NCBI GenBank assembly: GCA_016744695.1
Contig: JADGDV010000001.1
Coordinates: forward strand, 186,001-250,000
DNA from: Hahellaceae bacterium
Lineage (GTDB): Bacteria > Pseudomonadota > Gammaproteobacteria > Pseudomonadales > Oleiphilaceae
Direction of reading: 5' to 3'
DNA length: 64,000 bases
The position numbers and the translations under genes are program-made. The notes below the pieces were generated by a model. That model saw only the letters and a program-made list of their open reading frames with translations. It was not told the DNA's origin and ran no database searches. Shown one piece after another: positions 26,940 through 34,565 of this stretch (the stretch's first letter is position 1; each line of letters opens with the position of its first letter).

Positions 26940-29024
26940 TTACCCTAATAGTGACAACACTTGCTGTGGTTGAGCATTTGCTTGCGCTAAGATTGAGATA
27001 CCTGCTTGCTGTAGAACCGAAGCTCTAGACAGTGCAGCAGTCTCAGCAGCAAAGTCAGCATCTTTGATTCGAGAGTTCGCCGCTGATAAGTTCTCACTGT
27101 TTAGCGAGTTAGATGACATGGTATTATCAAAACGGTTTTGAATCGCACCTAAGTCAGCTTGACTTGATGATATAGAGGCCAATGCATTATCTACTGCAGT
27201 GATAGCCAAATTAGCACCTTCAACTGTACTGATATCTACATCCTTTAGCAAAGTACCTGACTCTGAACCACCAAAGCTACCTACGTTAAAACCTGCACGT
27301 TCGTTATTGCCTGTGTTAGTGCCAACTGTAAACTCACCAGCAGACATCAACGAGATAGAGCCACCGGTATTTCCAGTCACTAGCCCCGTATCACCAGCAG
27401 TTGTTGCAGTAATCTCAATAGTACGACCATCCTCAGCAACTAAGTTCAGCTTATCACCATCAATAATTGAAGCAGTAACACCTGTTTGCCCTGCTTTCGC
27501 ATTAATGGCATCAACGATAGTTGTCTGGTTAGCAACAGCATCCGCAGTTGTAGTTCCACCAATGGCAATATCATTAATCACAACAGCAAACGCACCAGCA
27601 GTTGTCCCCGTGATCGCTGTACCTACCGCTGAAGTCGCATTTGCCTCAGCTGTAACCCCTGTCTGTTCCGAAATTGCATTGATTGCAGCCGCTTTAGATA
27701 TAGCCGAACCTGAGTTAATAGCTAATGTAGACGATGTATCATCACTCGATCTTGATGCTCCAACAGAAACCCCGTTTATCGTTATGTCACCTGCAAATAG
27801 TGAAGTAGTTGTATCGACATTGTCACTTACTGCCCCACCCTGAGTTCCGCTGAATGATCCTGCTTCGAAGCCAGCATTATCGATATTACCGGTATTAGTA
27901 GTAAGGTTAATATCAGTACCATCAGTACTCGCTAAGGTAATGTCCCCTGTGTAAGTGTTACCAGTAGTTGCCGCATTGCTTGCGCCACCAGTACCAAGAC
28001 CGGTTGATAAACCAAGCGTAGCCGCTGTAGCACCCACTATAGTTATGTTTCGTCCATCTTCAGCCGTTAAGTCAATACGCGCACCAGTATCCATTTCAAT
28101 AACCGTCGCTACAACCCCTGTTGCACCTGACTTATCATTAATAGTCGTAGCAACTGAAGCTAAATCAGCAGCAGCGTCTCCTGTAGCACCTTTAGAAAGC
28201 GAGAAAGATTGTCCATTAATATCAATATCAACCGCAGCGACAACCGCTGCAGCAGAAAGCACTACCGTACCTTCTGCTGTATTAACATTTGCTGTTGCCG
28301 TCACGCCCGTCGAACCTGTTGCTGCATTAATTGCATCAGCTTTAGCGATTGAACTAGATGATGCATAAGCAGTAGATGATATATCGGCATCACCTGATGA
28401 AGCACCTATTGCTGCACCATTGATAACAAGGTCACCTGAAACCAAAGCATCTGTACCAGCAGCTGTAATTGCCGTTTGGTCCATGCTAGAGGATATACCT
28501 GCAGAGGCGGCACTACCTAATGTATCGGTTGTAGCCTGAGCAATTGAAACATTAATAGTTTCACCAACGTTTGCCCCTGTCTGAAACTGCTGATCCTGAA
28601 AAGAACCATCTAGCAACTTAACACCGTTAAAATTCGCTTGTTCAGAAAGCTGGTCAACTTCATCAATAATTTGTTGAGCTTCTGCATTAAGTGCTTCACG
28701 GTCAACATCAGAGTTCGTTGCGTTGGCAGACTGTACCGCTAGTTCACGTAAACGACTTAAACTATCTGACATAGACTGAAGCGAACCTTCAGCCGTTTGC
28801 GCTAATGACACACCGTCACCCGCATTTCGTGTAGCAACGTTTAAACCACCAATTTGTGATTCGAAACGAGTTGAAATCGCTAAACCAGCCGCATCATCCG
28901 ATGCACTGTTGATACGCAAGCCTGAAGATAGACGAGTCATTGCATCAGCACCTGAAGACTGAGACGAATTCAGGTTACGCTGTGCGGTTAGTGACATGAT
29001 ATTTGTATTTATAATTTGTGGCAT
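26940..29024 (-). CDS. fliC: Flagellin, large, with duplicated variable-domain module
   Basis: The start is the ATG of MPQIINTN, 7 bases after an AGGAGA site; this gives 694 residues. Conserved D0/D1 regions are at 1-165 (LSSGLRINSASDDAAGLAIS) and the last 90 residues (ADFAAETAALSRASVLQQAG, ending QPQQVLSLLG). The middle (about 197-600) is far longer than usual and holds two copies of a roughly 190-residue module: G-D-x-x-I-N-G-x-x-x-G-A-S, A-I-N-A-x-x-x-x-T-G-V-T-A, A-E-D-G-R-x-I, then T-N-T-G-N and A-G-F-x-x-G-S-F. A sigma-28-like promoter lies upstream. It is the first gene of the flaG-fliD-fliS set. Confidence 0.94.
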   Translation of the reverse strand: MPQIINTNIMSLTAQRNLNSSQSSGADAMTRLSSGLRINSASDDAAGLAISTRFESQIGGLNVATRNAGDGVSLAQTAEGSLQSMSDSLSRLRELAVQSANATNSDVDREALNAEAQQIIDEVDQLSEQANFNGVKLLDGSFQDQQFQTGANVGETINVSIAQATTDTLGSAASAGISSSMDQTAITAAGTDALVSGDLVINGAAIGASSGDADISSTAYASSSSIAKADAINAATGSTGVTATANVNTAEGTVVLSAAAVVAAVDIDINGQSFSLSKGATGDAAADLASVATTINDKSGATGVVATVIEMDTGARIDLTAEDGRNITIVGATAATLGLSTGLGTGGASNAATTGNTYTGDITLASTDGTDINLTTNTGNIDNAGFEAGSFSGTQGGAVSDNVDTTTSLFAGDITINGVSVGASRSSDDTSSTLAINSGSAISKAAAINAISEQTGVTAEANATSAVGTAITGTTAGAFAVVINDIAIGGTTTADAVANQTTIVDAINAKAGQTGVTASIIDGDKLNLVAEDGRTIEITATTAGDTGLVTGNTGGSISLMSAGEFTVGTNTGNNERAGFNVGSFGGSESGTLLKDVDISTVEGANLAITAVDNALASISSSQADLGAIQNRFDNTMSSNSLNSENLSAANSRIKDADFAAETAALSRASVLQQAGISILAQANAQPQQVLSLLG

Positions 29025-29138
29025 AATTTTTCTCCTAGAACCTTCATCAAACAAGGCGCTCTCGTTATTGAGTTACCATCCGCACAACGTCATTAATAAC
29101 ATAAGCCGTCGAATTGATAGATACTTGCCTTGTGATAG

Positions 29139-29165
29139 TTAACGGCTCTATTTTGGGGAGCTTTA
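29139..29165 (-). promoter_or_regulatory. Sigma-28 (FliA) type promoter for the minus-strand flagellin
   Basis: On the minus strand: TAAAGCTC-N11-GCCGTTAA against TAAAGTTT-N11-GCCGATAA, with exact spacing. It is about 115 bases before the flagellin ATG. Confidence 0.78.
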
Positions 29166-29483
29166 ATTTTTAATGTTACAGAGTGTAAAAATGATAGAAT
29201 ATGCCTAATAAAAGTTAAAAAACAACAACACCAAAAACACTTATACATCTGATTTATAACGATATAATTACTTTATTTTAACTTAATACTTTTCTTTAAT
29301 GTTTCTTTAATTATTTTAAGCCTGTCATTTAATACTTTTAAATTGAAGCTAAACAAAAAGCGGCAATTAAGCGCCAAAAGACCGGCAATTTTCCGTTTAC
29401 CTTTTCTTTTAGGTTATATTTCATACAGAAAATAATAATTTTTCTTACTATATTTCAATAACTTATTTAAGTAATTTAAAAAC

Positions 29484-29499
29484 TGGCACACCAAATGCT
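29484..29499 (+). promoter_or_regulatory. Sigma-54 type promoter for the plus-strand flagellin
   Basis: TGGCACACCAAATGCT keeps the -24 GG and -12 GC with 10 bases between, the RpoN spacing, and TGGCAC is the exact -24 consensus. It lies about 142 bases before the flagellin ATG. A GCCGGTAA at 29569-29576 resembles a sigma-28 -10 box but has no good -35 partner. Confidence 0.62.
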
Positions 29500-29640
29500 T
29501 TATTGCTGTTAAGCGCAGGAATGATGTTCTGAACCTTCATCATATTGTGAAATAAAAACTTTAAAGCAGCCGGTAATTGCTGATCCCACTTTAAACAGGG
29601 AATGCTGAACACCGGTATAGAAGATAAGCAGGAGAACACA

Positions 29641-31740
29641 ATGCCTCAAATCATCAATACCAATATTGCGTCAATCAACGCACAGCGGAACCTGAATGGA
29701 TCCCAGGGCGATTACAATCAAGCCCTTGAGCGATTATCTTCTGGTTTACGTATAAACAGCGCTAAAGACGATGCAGCAGGTTTAGCGATATCAACCCGTT
29801 TTACCTCTCAAACCAGAGGCCTAAACGTGGCTATACGTAATGCGGGAGATGGCGTTTCGCTTTCTCAAACCGCTGAAGGCGCACTTGGCGCCATGACTGA
29901 TAACTTATTACGTATACGAGATCTGGCTCTTCAATCTGCCAACGCAACAAACAGTGCCATCGACAGACAAGCCCTAAACACTGAAGTACAACAGCTTAAA
30001 GAAGAAATTCAGCGAATAGCTGAGCAAACTAATTTTAACGGCACCAAATTGCTTGACGGTACATTTTCAGATGTAACCTTTCAGATTGGCGCCAACGAAG
30101 GTGAAAGCCTCACCTTTGGCATAGCGCAAACAACAACTGATGTTTTAGGTACAGCCGCAACTGACGGCATTACCTCAAACGCAGAAGTAATACCAACGAT
30201 AACCGGTGCGGCTCAAGCTCTGGCAGCAGGTGACTTAGTCATAAACGGCATAGCCGTACCCGCATCAACGGGGGTAGACGACAGCTTTTCTAATGTTGAT
30301 AACGAAAAAAGTGCCATTGCTAAAGCCGCCGCTATAAATGAGGTCTCCGACCAAACAGAGATTGAAGCGATTGTGAATGAAACTTCAATTGGAGGCACAA
30401 CGGGCTTTACCAGCGCAGACAGAGCAGGAACGTTACAAATAAATGGTATCGACGTTGCATTGTCTACAGCCGCGGGTCTCTCTGTGAGCGTAAACCTTGA
30501 AAATGTGGCGGCAGCAATCAATGAAAAATCGGGTCAAACAGGCGTTGTAGCTACATTTAATGGTAACCCTACCACGGGTATTTCTCTTGTTGCGGAAGAT
30601 GGTAGAAATATATCCATAACGGGTGACGGTACTGTTAACTCAAGCGCTTATGGCCTACCTGCCAGTTTGAGTACAGGTGCAACAACCGATGCGACAAACT
30701 CAAATACCTATATAGGCACCTACACCCTTGTTTCCTCAACCGGCAAAGAAATGTCCCTTGATACTAATGCCAACATAGGAAACTCAGGTCTTCAAGTGGG
30801 CACGTTTGGTGGTAACAACAGTGGTGCCATTAGTGAAACTCAACCCGCCATTCCAATGGCTACAGGTGACATAGTCATTAATGGAGTTCCGGTCGGACCT
30901 AGCCTTAGTTCTTTTGATACGGCATCCAGTACAGGAAATGACTATAGTGCCATTTCAAAAGCAGGCGCGATTAATGAAGTTTCAGATCGAACCGGCGTTA
31001 CCGCAGAAGTTAATTCAGCCATATTAAATGCTGATGCGGCCATCGCTGGTGTAGGAAGTGCTATTACAGGCTCATTCGAACTCAACGGCGTACAAGTTAA
31101 TTTATCATGGTCCGCCGCAGACTCAGCAGCCGATGTGCAAGGCTCTATTGTTGATGCGGTCAACAACAAATCGGGACAATCCGGTATTAGCGCAGAAGCA
31201 TTTGGAAGTAGTTACAGGCTCATTGCCGATGACGGAAGAAATGTTGTTGCCGCTACATTCACAGGCCTTACTGCAGCAAACATTGGTTTAACTACAAACC
31301 AAGCGGCAAACGGCTCAGTCACATTATTGTCGGCTGGTAAAATTGAACTCAGTACGCTCACAGGGGCAATCGCCACTAACTCTGGCTTTGAAGTAGGCTC
31401 TTTCGGTTCAGCCGAAGACGGGCAGTTAATTCAAGATGTCGATATTTCAACCGTTGATGGGGCTATAGCCGCACTTAATGCAGTTGATAACGCCCTAGAC
31501 CAAATTAACTTTACCCGAGCTGATCTAGGTGCTGTTCAAAATCGTTTTGAATCAACCATTGACACTCAAGCCATTACAGCTGAAAACCTGACAACAGCAA
31601 ACTCTAGAATTAGGGATGCAGATTTCGCATCAGAGACGGCTAACTTATCAAGAGCTTCCGTTCTGCAGTCTGCAGGGCTATCGGTTCTTTCTCAAGCAAA
31701 TGCGCAGCCTCAGCAGGTACTTCAACTACTGCAAGGCTAA
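29641..31740 (+). CDS. Second flagellin, large, divergent from the first
   Basis: The start is the ATG of MPQIINTN after a CAGGAGA site; this gives 699 residues. N-terminal D0/D1 (LSSGLRINSAKDDAAGLAIS) and C-terminal D1/D0 (ADFASETANLSRASVLQSAG, ending QPQQVLQLLQG) match the first flagellin. The middle again holds two copies of the GDLVINGxxV...AINEVSDxT...AEDGRN module, but it is clearly diverged from the minus-strand paralogue. It is a single-gene unit with its own promoter and terminator. It is probably a minor or alternative filament protein; which of the two dominates cannot be told from sequence. Confidence 0.93.
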   Translation: MPQIINTNIASINAQRNLNGSQGDYNQALERLSSGLRINSAKDDAAGLAISTRFTSQTRGLNVAIRNAGDGVSLSQTAEGALGAMTDNLLRIRDLALQSANATNSAIDRQALNTEVQQLKEEIQRIAEQTNFNGTKLLDGTFSDVTFQIGANEGESLTFGIAQTTTDVLGTAATDGITSNAEVIPTITGAAQALAAGDLVINGIAVPASTGVDDSFSNVDNEKSAIAKAAAINEVSDQTEIEAIVNETSIGGTTGFTSADRAGTLQINGIDVALSTAAGLSVSVNLENVAAAINEKSGQTGVVATFNGNPTTGISLVAEDGRNISITGDGTVNSSAYGLPASLSTGATTDATNSNTYIGTYTLVSSTGKEMSLDTNANIGNSGLQVGTFGGNNSGAISETQPAIPMATGDIVINGVPVGPSLSSFDTASSTGNDYSAISKAGAINEVSDRTGVTAEVNSAILNADAAIAGVGSAITGSFELNGVQVNLSWSAADSAADVQGSIVDAVNNKSGQSGISAEAFGSSYRLIADDGRNVVAATFTGLTAANIGLTTNQAANGSVTLLSAGKIELSTLTGAIATNSGFEVGSFGSAEDGQLIQDVDISTVDGAIAALNAVDNALDQINFTRADLGAVQNRFESTIDTQAITAENLTTANSRIRDADFASETANLSRASVLQSAGLSVLSQANAQPQQVLQLLQG

Positions 31741-31760
31741 TAAAAGTATTAGCTTCATAC

Positions 31761-31784
31761 AAGCCGGCTTTTGCCGGCTTTTTT
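31761..31784 (+). terminator. Terminator after the plus-strand flagellin
   Basis: AAGCCGGC and GCCGGCTT pair over 8 bp around TTTT, followed by a T6 run. It lies 20 bases after the stop codon. Confidence 0.88.
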
Positions 31785-31846
31785 ATGCCTAAAAAGCACA
31801 GAGCAGACTCCCCTATTTGAAAACCCCACCTAAACCGACCGCCTTT

Positions 31847-31907
31847 GTAGGGTGCACCGTGCGCACCAAAAGATGTTTAAACAAACGGTGCGCACGGCAC
31901 ACCCTAC
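31847..31907. repeat. Inverted pair of GTAG-headed REP-like palindromes (REPIN), second copy
   Basis: The left unit 31847-31867 begins GTAGGGTGC and ends GCGCACC; the right unit 31887-31907 is inverse and ends CCCTAC. The 19-base spacer includes TTTAAA. The right unit is identical to the one at 10957-10977. Confidence 0.75.
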
Positions 31908-31985
31908 AAAAAAACAAAACAAAGAAACTACCTCCTGTTTTCCCCTTAATGTTATACAACGGCCAAAAAACTTGGAAAGAAAAAA

Positions 31986-32030
31986 GCACAGGGTCAACCA
32001 CAGGGGGTGTTGCAGTTACTGCAAGGTTAA
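31986..32030 (+). pseudogene. Relic of a flagellin 3' end
   Basis: In frame, 32001-32030 encode Q-G-V-L-Q-L-L-Q-G and a stop, against Q-Q-V-L-Q-L-L-Q-G and a stop at the real flagellin end. The DNA after it (TAATAAAAG) also matches the DNA after the real gene. Upstream similarity fades quickly. I read it as the remains of a duplicated or recombined flagellin gene. Confidence 0.5.
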
Positions 32031-32060
32031 TAAAAGCACTAAGATGCATACGCGCCCCCC

Positions 32061-32222
32061 GTAGCCTTGATGAAAGGAGGCAGAACCTGCCCCGTGAAAC
32101 ACTTTGGGTACGACTGGAATCAGGGTTTATTCGACGAAGCTAGAAACACCTTCCATCTATTTCTAATGCTTAGCTATCAACTTTATAACCCCCTTGATTC
32201 CGTTTCACTTCATCACGGCTAC
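32061..32222. repeat. Degenerate copy of the family 2 GTAG-headed repeat pair
   Basis: The right arm (32192-32222) matches the arm after batD at 29 of 31 positions and ends in CACGGCTAC. The left side begins GTAGCCTTGATG at 32061 but then departs from the batD copy, and the spacing between arms is longer. It seems to be an older or interrupted copy. Confidence 0.65.
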
Positions 32223-32287
32223 ATAAAAGCACAGGGTCACACTCCCCTGCTTTAAAAACAAAATAAACTGTTTGTACAAACAGTTAA

Positions 32288-32755
32288 GTTGAGTTAATTT
32301 ACCAAATCAAAGGAGCTGCGATTCAAAAATTAATAGACGCATTAGCACAACCAGAGCACTCAACATTAGTTACTGCGTTTGTTAATATGTTAAACAATAA
32401 CTGGTTTAAAGTTCATCTACCAGGGCAAGATATTAAAGAAATTCAAAGCTTAGGGAAGTGTAAAACACTGTTAGCTGAAAATATGCGAGACTGGACCCGC
32501 TCATGGAAAGAAGATGGCCTTAAAGCAGGTAGAAAAGAAGGTATCAAACAAGGTTTAATCGAAGGTCTGGAGCAAGGCATTGAACAAGGCTTCAACCAAG
32601 GTGAAATCGAAGTGCTTAAACGCCTGTTAATAATTAAATTCGGTGATCTACCTGACTGGGTAATCGAAAAACTTAACAATTGCACAAGCGAGCATTTAGC
32701 CATATTAAGTGAACGAATTTTCGATGCCAATACACTTGATGCGTTTTTTGAATAA
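32288..32755 (+). pseudogene. Rpn/YhgA-like nuclease (PD-(D/E)XK transposase family) remnant, C-terminal part
   Basis: The frame opens after a stop at 32285; the first ATG is at 32387 (122 residues), while an AAAGGAG site precedes an ATT at 32321. The protein has the hydrophilic K-E-G/Q-G repeats (GRKEGIKQGLIEGLEQGIEQG) and the C-terminal F-G-D-L-P-D-W-V block of the DUF4351-like end of Rpn proteins. The N-terminal nuclease domain, expected before it, is absent. Rpn proteins are recombination-promoting DNases. It is most likely a decayed 3' fragment; a small stand-alone protein from 32387 is possible. Confidence 0.6.
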
Positions 32756-32760
32756 AACAG

Positions 32761-32791
32761 AAAAAGGCCAGAGCACTAAGCTATCTGGCCT
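32761..32791 (-). terminator. Terminator of the four-helix membrane protein gene
   Basis: AGGCCAGA (32765-32772) and TCTGGCCT (32784-32791) pair over 8 bp; on the minus strand a T5 run follows (32761-32765). Confidence 0.75.
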
Positions 32792-32806
32792 AACTGCTTG
32801 TTATAA

Positions 32807-33277
32807 CTACAACCAACCATGACTACCCGCCACAGCCCCACCCGCAGTAACAACACTAATCAAAAGTAAAAACCAATGCATTCGCTGAATCATTGAAAAT
32901 ACTTTTTCAGGCTGAGCTTTTGCTTTCTTTACTAATAATTTATGAAGAAACAAAGGTTCCATGATGAATAGCATAAGGGTAAATATGACCCAGACAATAA
33001 CCATCATGGTCATCCACCAATAATCGGCATTACCGAATCGGTCCCATGCGTTTAAGAAATGCACTAGATAAAAGCCAGACAAGCCAGCAAATAAGGTAGT
33101 AAAGCGAGATTGCCACGCAAAGCGGCTCTCTACTTGCTCAAAGAATTCAACTTGCTCTTCTTTAGATTTAAACTGACGGACGGCAGGCAAAAGCACGGTA
33201 GTCACCATAGCCACCCCGCCGATCCAAAAAATAATACTTAAGACATGAATAACGCGCGCTGCAATAAAACTATCCAT
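32807..33277 (-). CDS. Integral membrane protein, possibly CopD-like
   Basis: A 156-residue protein with four predicted membrane helices (about 5-27, 55-75, 85-108 and 132-153). A conserved-looking R-V-I-H-V-L-S-I-I-F-W-I-G-G start and further His residues in membrane segments resemble the CopD/DUF2269 type of small haem- or copper-linked membrane proteins. It is not close enough for a firm assignment. It is a single-gene unit with its own terminator. Confidence 0.6.
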   Translation of the reverse strand: MDSFIAARVIHVLSIIFWIGGVAMVTTVLLPAVRQFKSKEEQVEFFEQVESRFAWQSRFTTLFAGLSGFYLVHFLNAWDRFGNADYWWMTMMVIVWVIFTLMLFIMEPLFLHKLLVKKAKAQPEKVFSMIQRMHWFLLLISVVTAGGAVAGSHGWL

Positions 33278-33341
33278 AAGACCTTAGCTGTTTGAAATTA
33301 TCAGACGTCATTAGCCATATGGATACCCTAATACTCGTTAA

Positions 33342-33614
33342 TCAAAGGCCTCCCAATGATTTATAGCGGTCCATCGGCGAATGAATGTTGTGGTTATCTG
33401 CAAGATAATCTTTTATGTCATCGGGGCAATTGATATAGAACAACATAAAGTTACGTCGTAAGTCTATATCTCTAGTGCCATCGGCAAATAAGATAAGTTC
33501 AATTAGATCTTCATCACGTGTAAGGTGATAACGTTTCTTGTATTTACTTTGAGCACGAAAAGCCATTCGCTTTAAGTGAAACACGCAAGTCTGATTTAAA
33601 AGCAGCTGCTTCAT
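33342..33614 (-). CDS. Small hypothetical protein
   Basis: A 90-residue basic protein with no signal peptide. A good AAGGAGG site precedes the ATG, which supports it as a real gene. It has a charged middle (RAQSKYKKRYHLTRDEDLIELIL) and a C-terminal INCPDDIKDYLADN stretch. I do not recognise the family. It lies upstream of the four-helix membrane protein gene on the same strand with 64 bases between. Confidence 0.55.
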   Translation of the reverse strand: MKQLLLNQTCVFHLKRMAFRAQSKYKKRYHLTRDEDLIELILFADGTRDIDLRRNFMLFYINCPDDIKDYLADNHNIHSPMDRYKSLGGL

Positions 33615-33823
33615 CGATGCCTCCTTACTCGGTTATTTTTCTTCCCCTACTTATTAATAATTAGAGCATATAAGCCAAACACGCCAGTTCGTTTTACTAT
33701 TTAGTAAAAGAATTGATAATAATTTACATTACTCTAGTAAAATATTAACTCAAAATAGTAGTTTGTTTTTTTGTGATGAACAGATAGGCTACAGATAAAA
33801 TTATAAACTAAGACACTAAAATC

Positions 33824-34516
33824 ATGAAACTACTACAAGTTCCCAGGCACAGCTTTTTGCTATTATTAATTAGCCTTCTAATGATGCTGGTTGTGGCGCC
33901 TTATTTGAAAACATATTCATTTTATTATTCTGAAAGTGTTTTATTAAATCCATTTATAATGACTGTTTTATTAACCTCTCTTTATCTCGTAACTGATAAC
34001 CGTAAATTTTTTATTGTTGGCTTACTTATCCTCATACCAGTACTTGTGATAAACACTCATTTTTACTTTGACAAAAGCAGCTTCAACCCACAAATAAGTA
34101 GCCTTATATACATCTTATTTTTTGGTTATATCAGTATTTTCTTATGCCGTTATTTAATAAAAAGTAAGTCTGTTTCACTCAATGTTATCTATGCCGCGGT
34201 TTGTCTTTATTTATTTATTGCCTTTATTTGGTCGTTTATCTATTTGGCAACTTACAGCACCTTTGAAAATGCTTTTTCTTTTTCAGATAATCTCATAGCT
34301 CATGGAGACATTACTAATGACTCAACCAGTCTATTTACCTATTTTAGCTTTGTAACAATGACGACCTTAGGGTATGGAGATATAACACCAATTCATCCTA
34401 TTTCACGGGCATGGGTTGCGGCACAATCAGTACTTGGTCAGCTTTATCTTGCAATTGTAATGGCAAGACTGGTGGGCTTATATATAGTGGATGCAAAGAA
34501 GAAAAAAGTGAAATAA
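33824..34516 (+). CDS. Potassium channel-type membrane protein
   Basis: A 230-residue protein with about six membrane helices: four in the first 120 residues, one near 125-150, then a pore loop with the selectivity filter T-T-L-G-Y-G-D (about 182-188), and a last helix (200-222). The TLGYGD filter is diagnostic for K+ selectivity. There is no cytosolic RCK/TrkA domain, so gating is not evident. It converges with the RND pump gene and shares a strong stem-loop with it. Confidence 0.85.
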   Translation: MKLLQVPRHSFLLLLISLLMMLVVAPYLKTYSFYYSESVLLNPFIMTVLLTSLYLVTDNRKFFIVGLLILIPVLVINTHFYFDKSSFNPQISSLIYILFFGYISIFLCRYLIKSKSVSLNVIYAAVCLYLFIAFIWSFIYLATYSTFENAFSFSDNLIAHGDITNDSTSLFTYFSFVTMTTLGYGDITPIHPISRAWVAAQSVLGQLYLAIVMARLVGLYIVDAKKKKVK

Positions 34517-34526
34517 AACTTTATGG

Positions 34527-34555
34527 TGTAGGAGCAGTTATAAACTGCTCCTACA
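34527..34555. repeat. GTAG-headed palindrome between convergent genes, family 3
   Basis: TGTAGGAGCAGTT (34527-34539) and its exact reverse complement (34543-34555) form a 13-bp stem around ATA. It ends 11 bases before the RND stop. Such TGTAGGAGC palindromes resemble pseudomonad REP elements; it probably also ends both transcripts. Confidence 0.65.
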
Positions 34556-34565
34556 TTTCTGATAC

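Larger units (their letters stand above)
29025..29640. other. Divergent regulatory region between the two flagellin genes
   Basis: About 616 bases with no gene that I can support. It is very AT-rich and contains a sigma-28-like promoter for the minus-strand flagellin, a sigma-54-like promoter and a possible sigma-28 -10 element for the plus-strand flagellin. CGGCAATT-type motifs recur at about 29361 and 29384. Confidence 0.6.
31741..32287. other. Accessory intergenic patch without a supported gene
   Basis: Between the second flagellin and the Rpn remnant. It contains the flagellin terminator, a REP-like inverted pair (31847-31907), a relic of a flagellin 3' end (31986-32030), a copy of the family 2 repeat (32061-32222), and imperfect direct repeats at its edges (31791-31814 and 32225-32248). 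Confidence 0.6.

Noticed and set aside
27199-28368. Long open frames antisense to the minus-strand flagellin
   Set aside because: They are by-products of the biased Ala/Thr/Gly codons of the flagellin and have no Shine-Dalgarno site or recognisable domain.
29541-29577. Full sigma-28 promoter for the plus-strand flagellin
   Set aside because: The -10 GCCGGTAA is good, but no TAAA lies at the correct spacing.
31813-32255. Several short open frames in the repeat patch
   Set aside because: They run across REP-like palindromes and have no ribosome site or homology that I can see.
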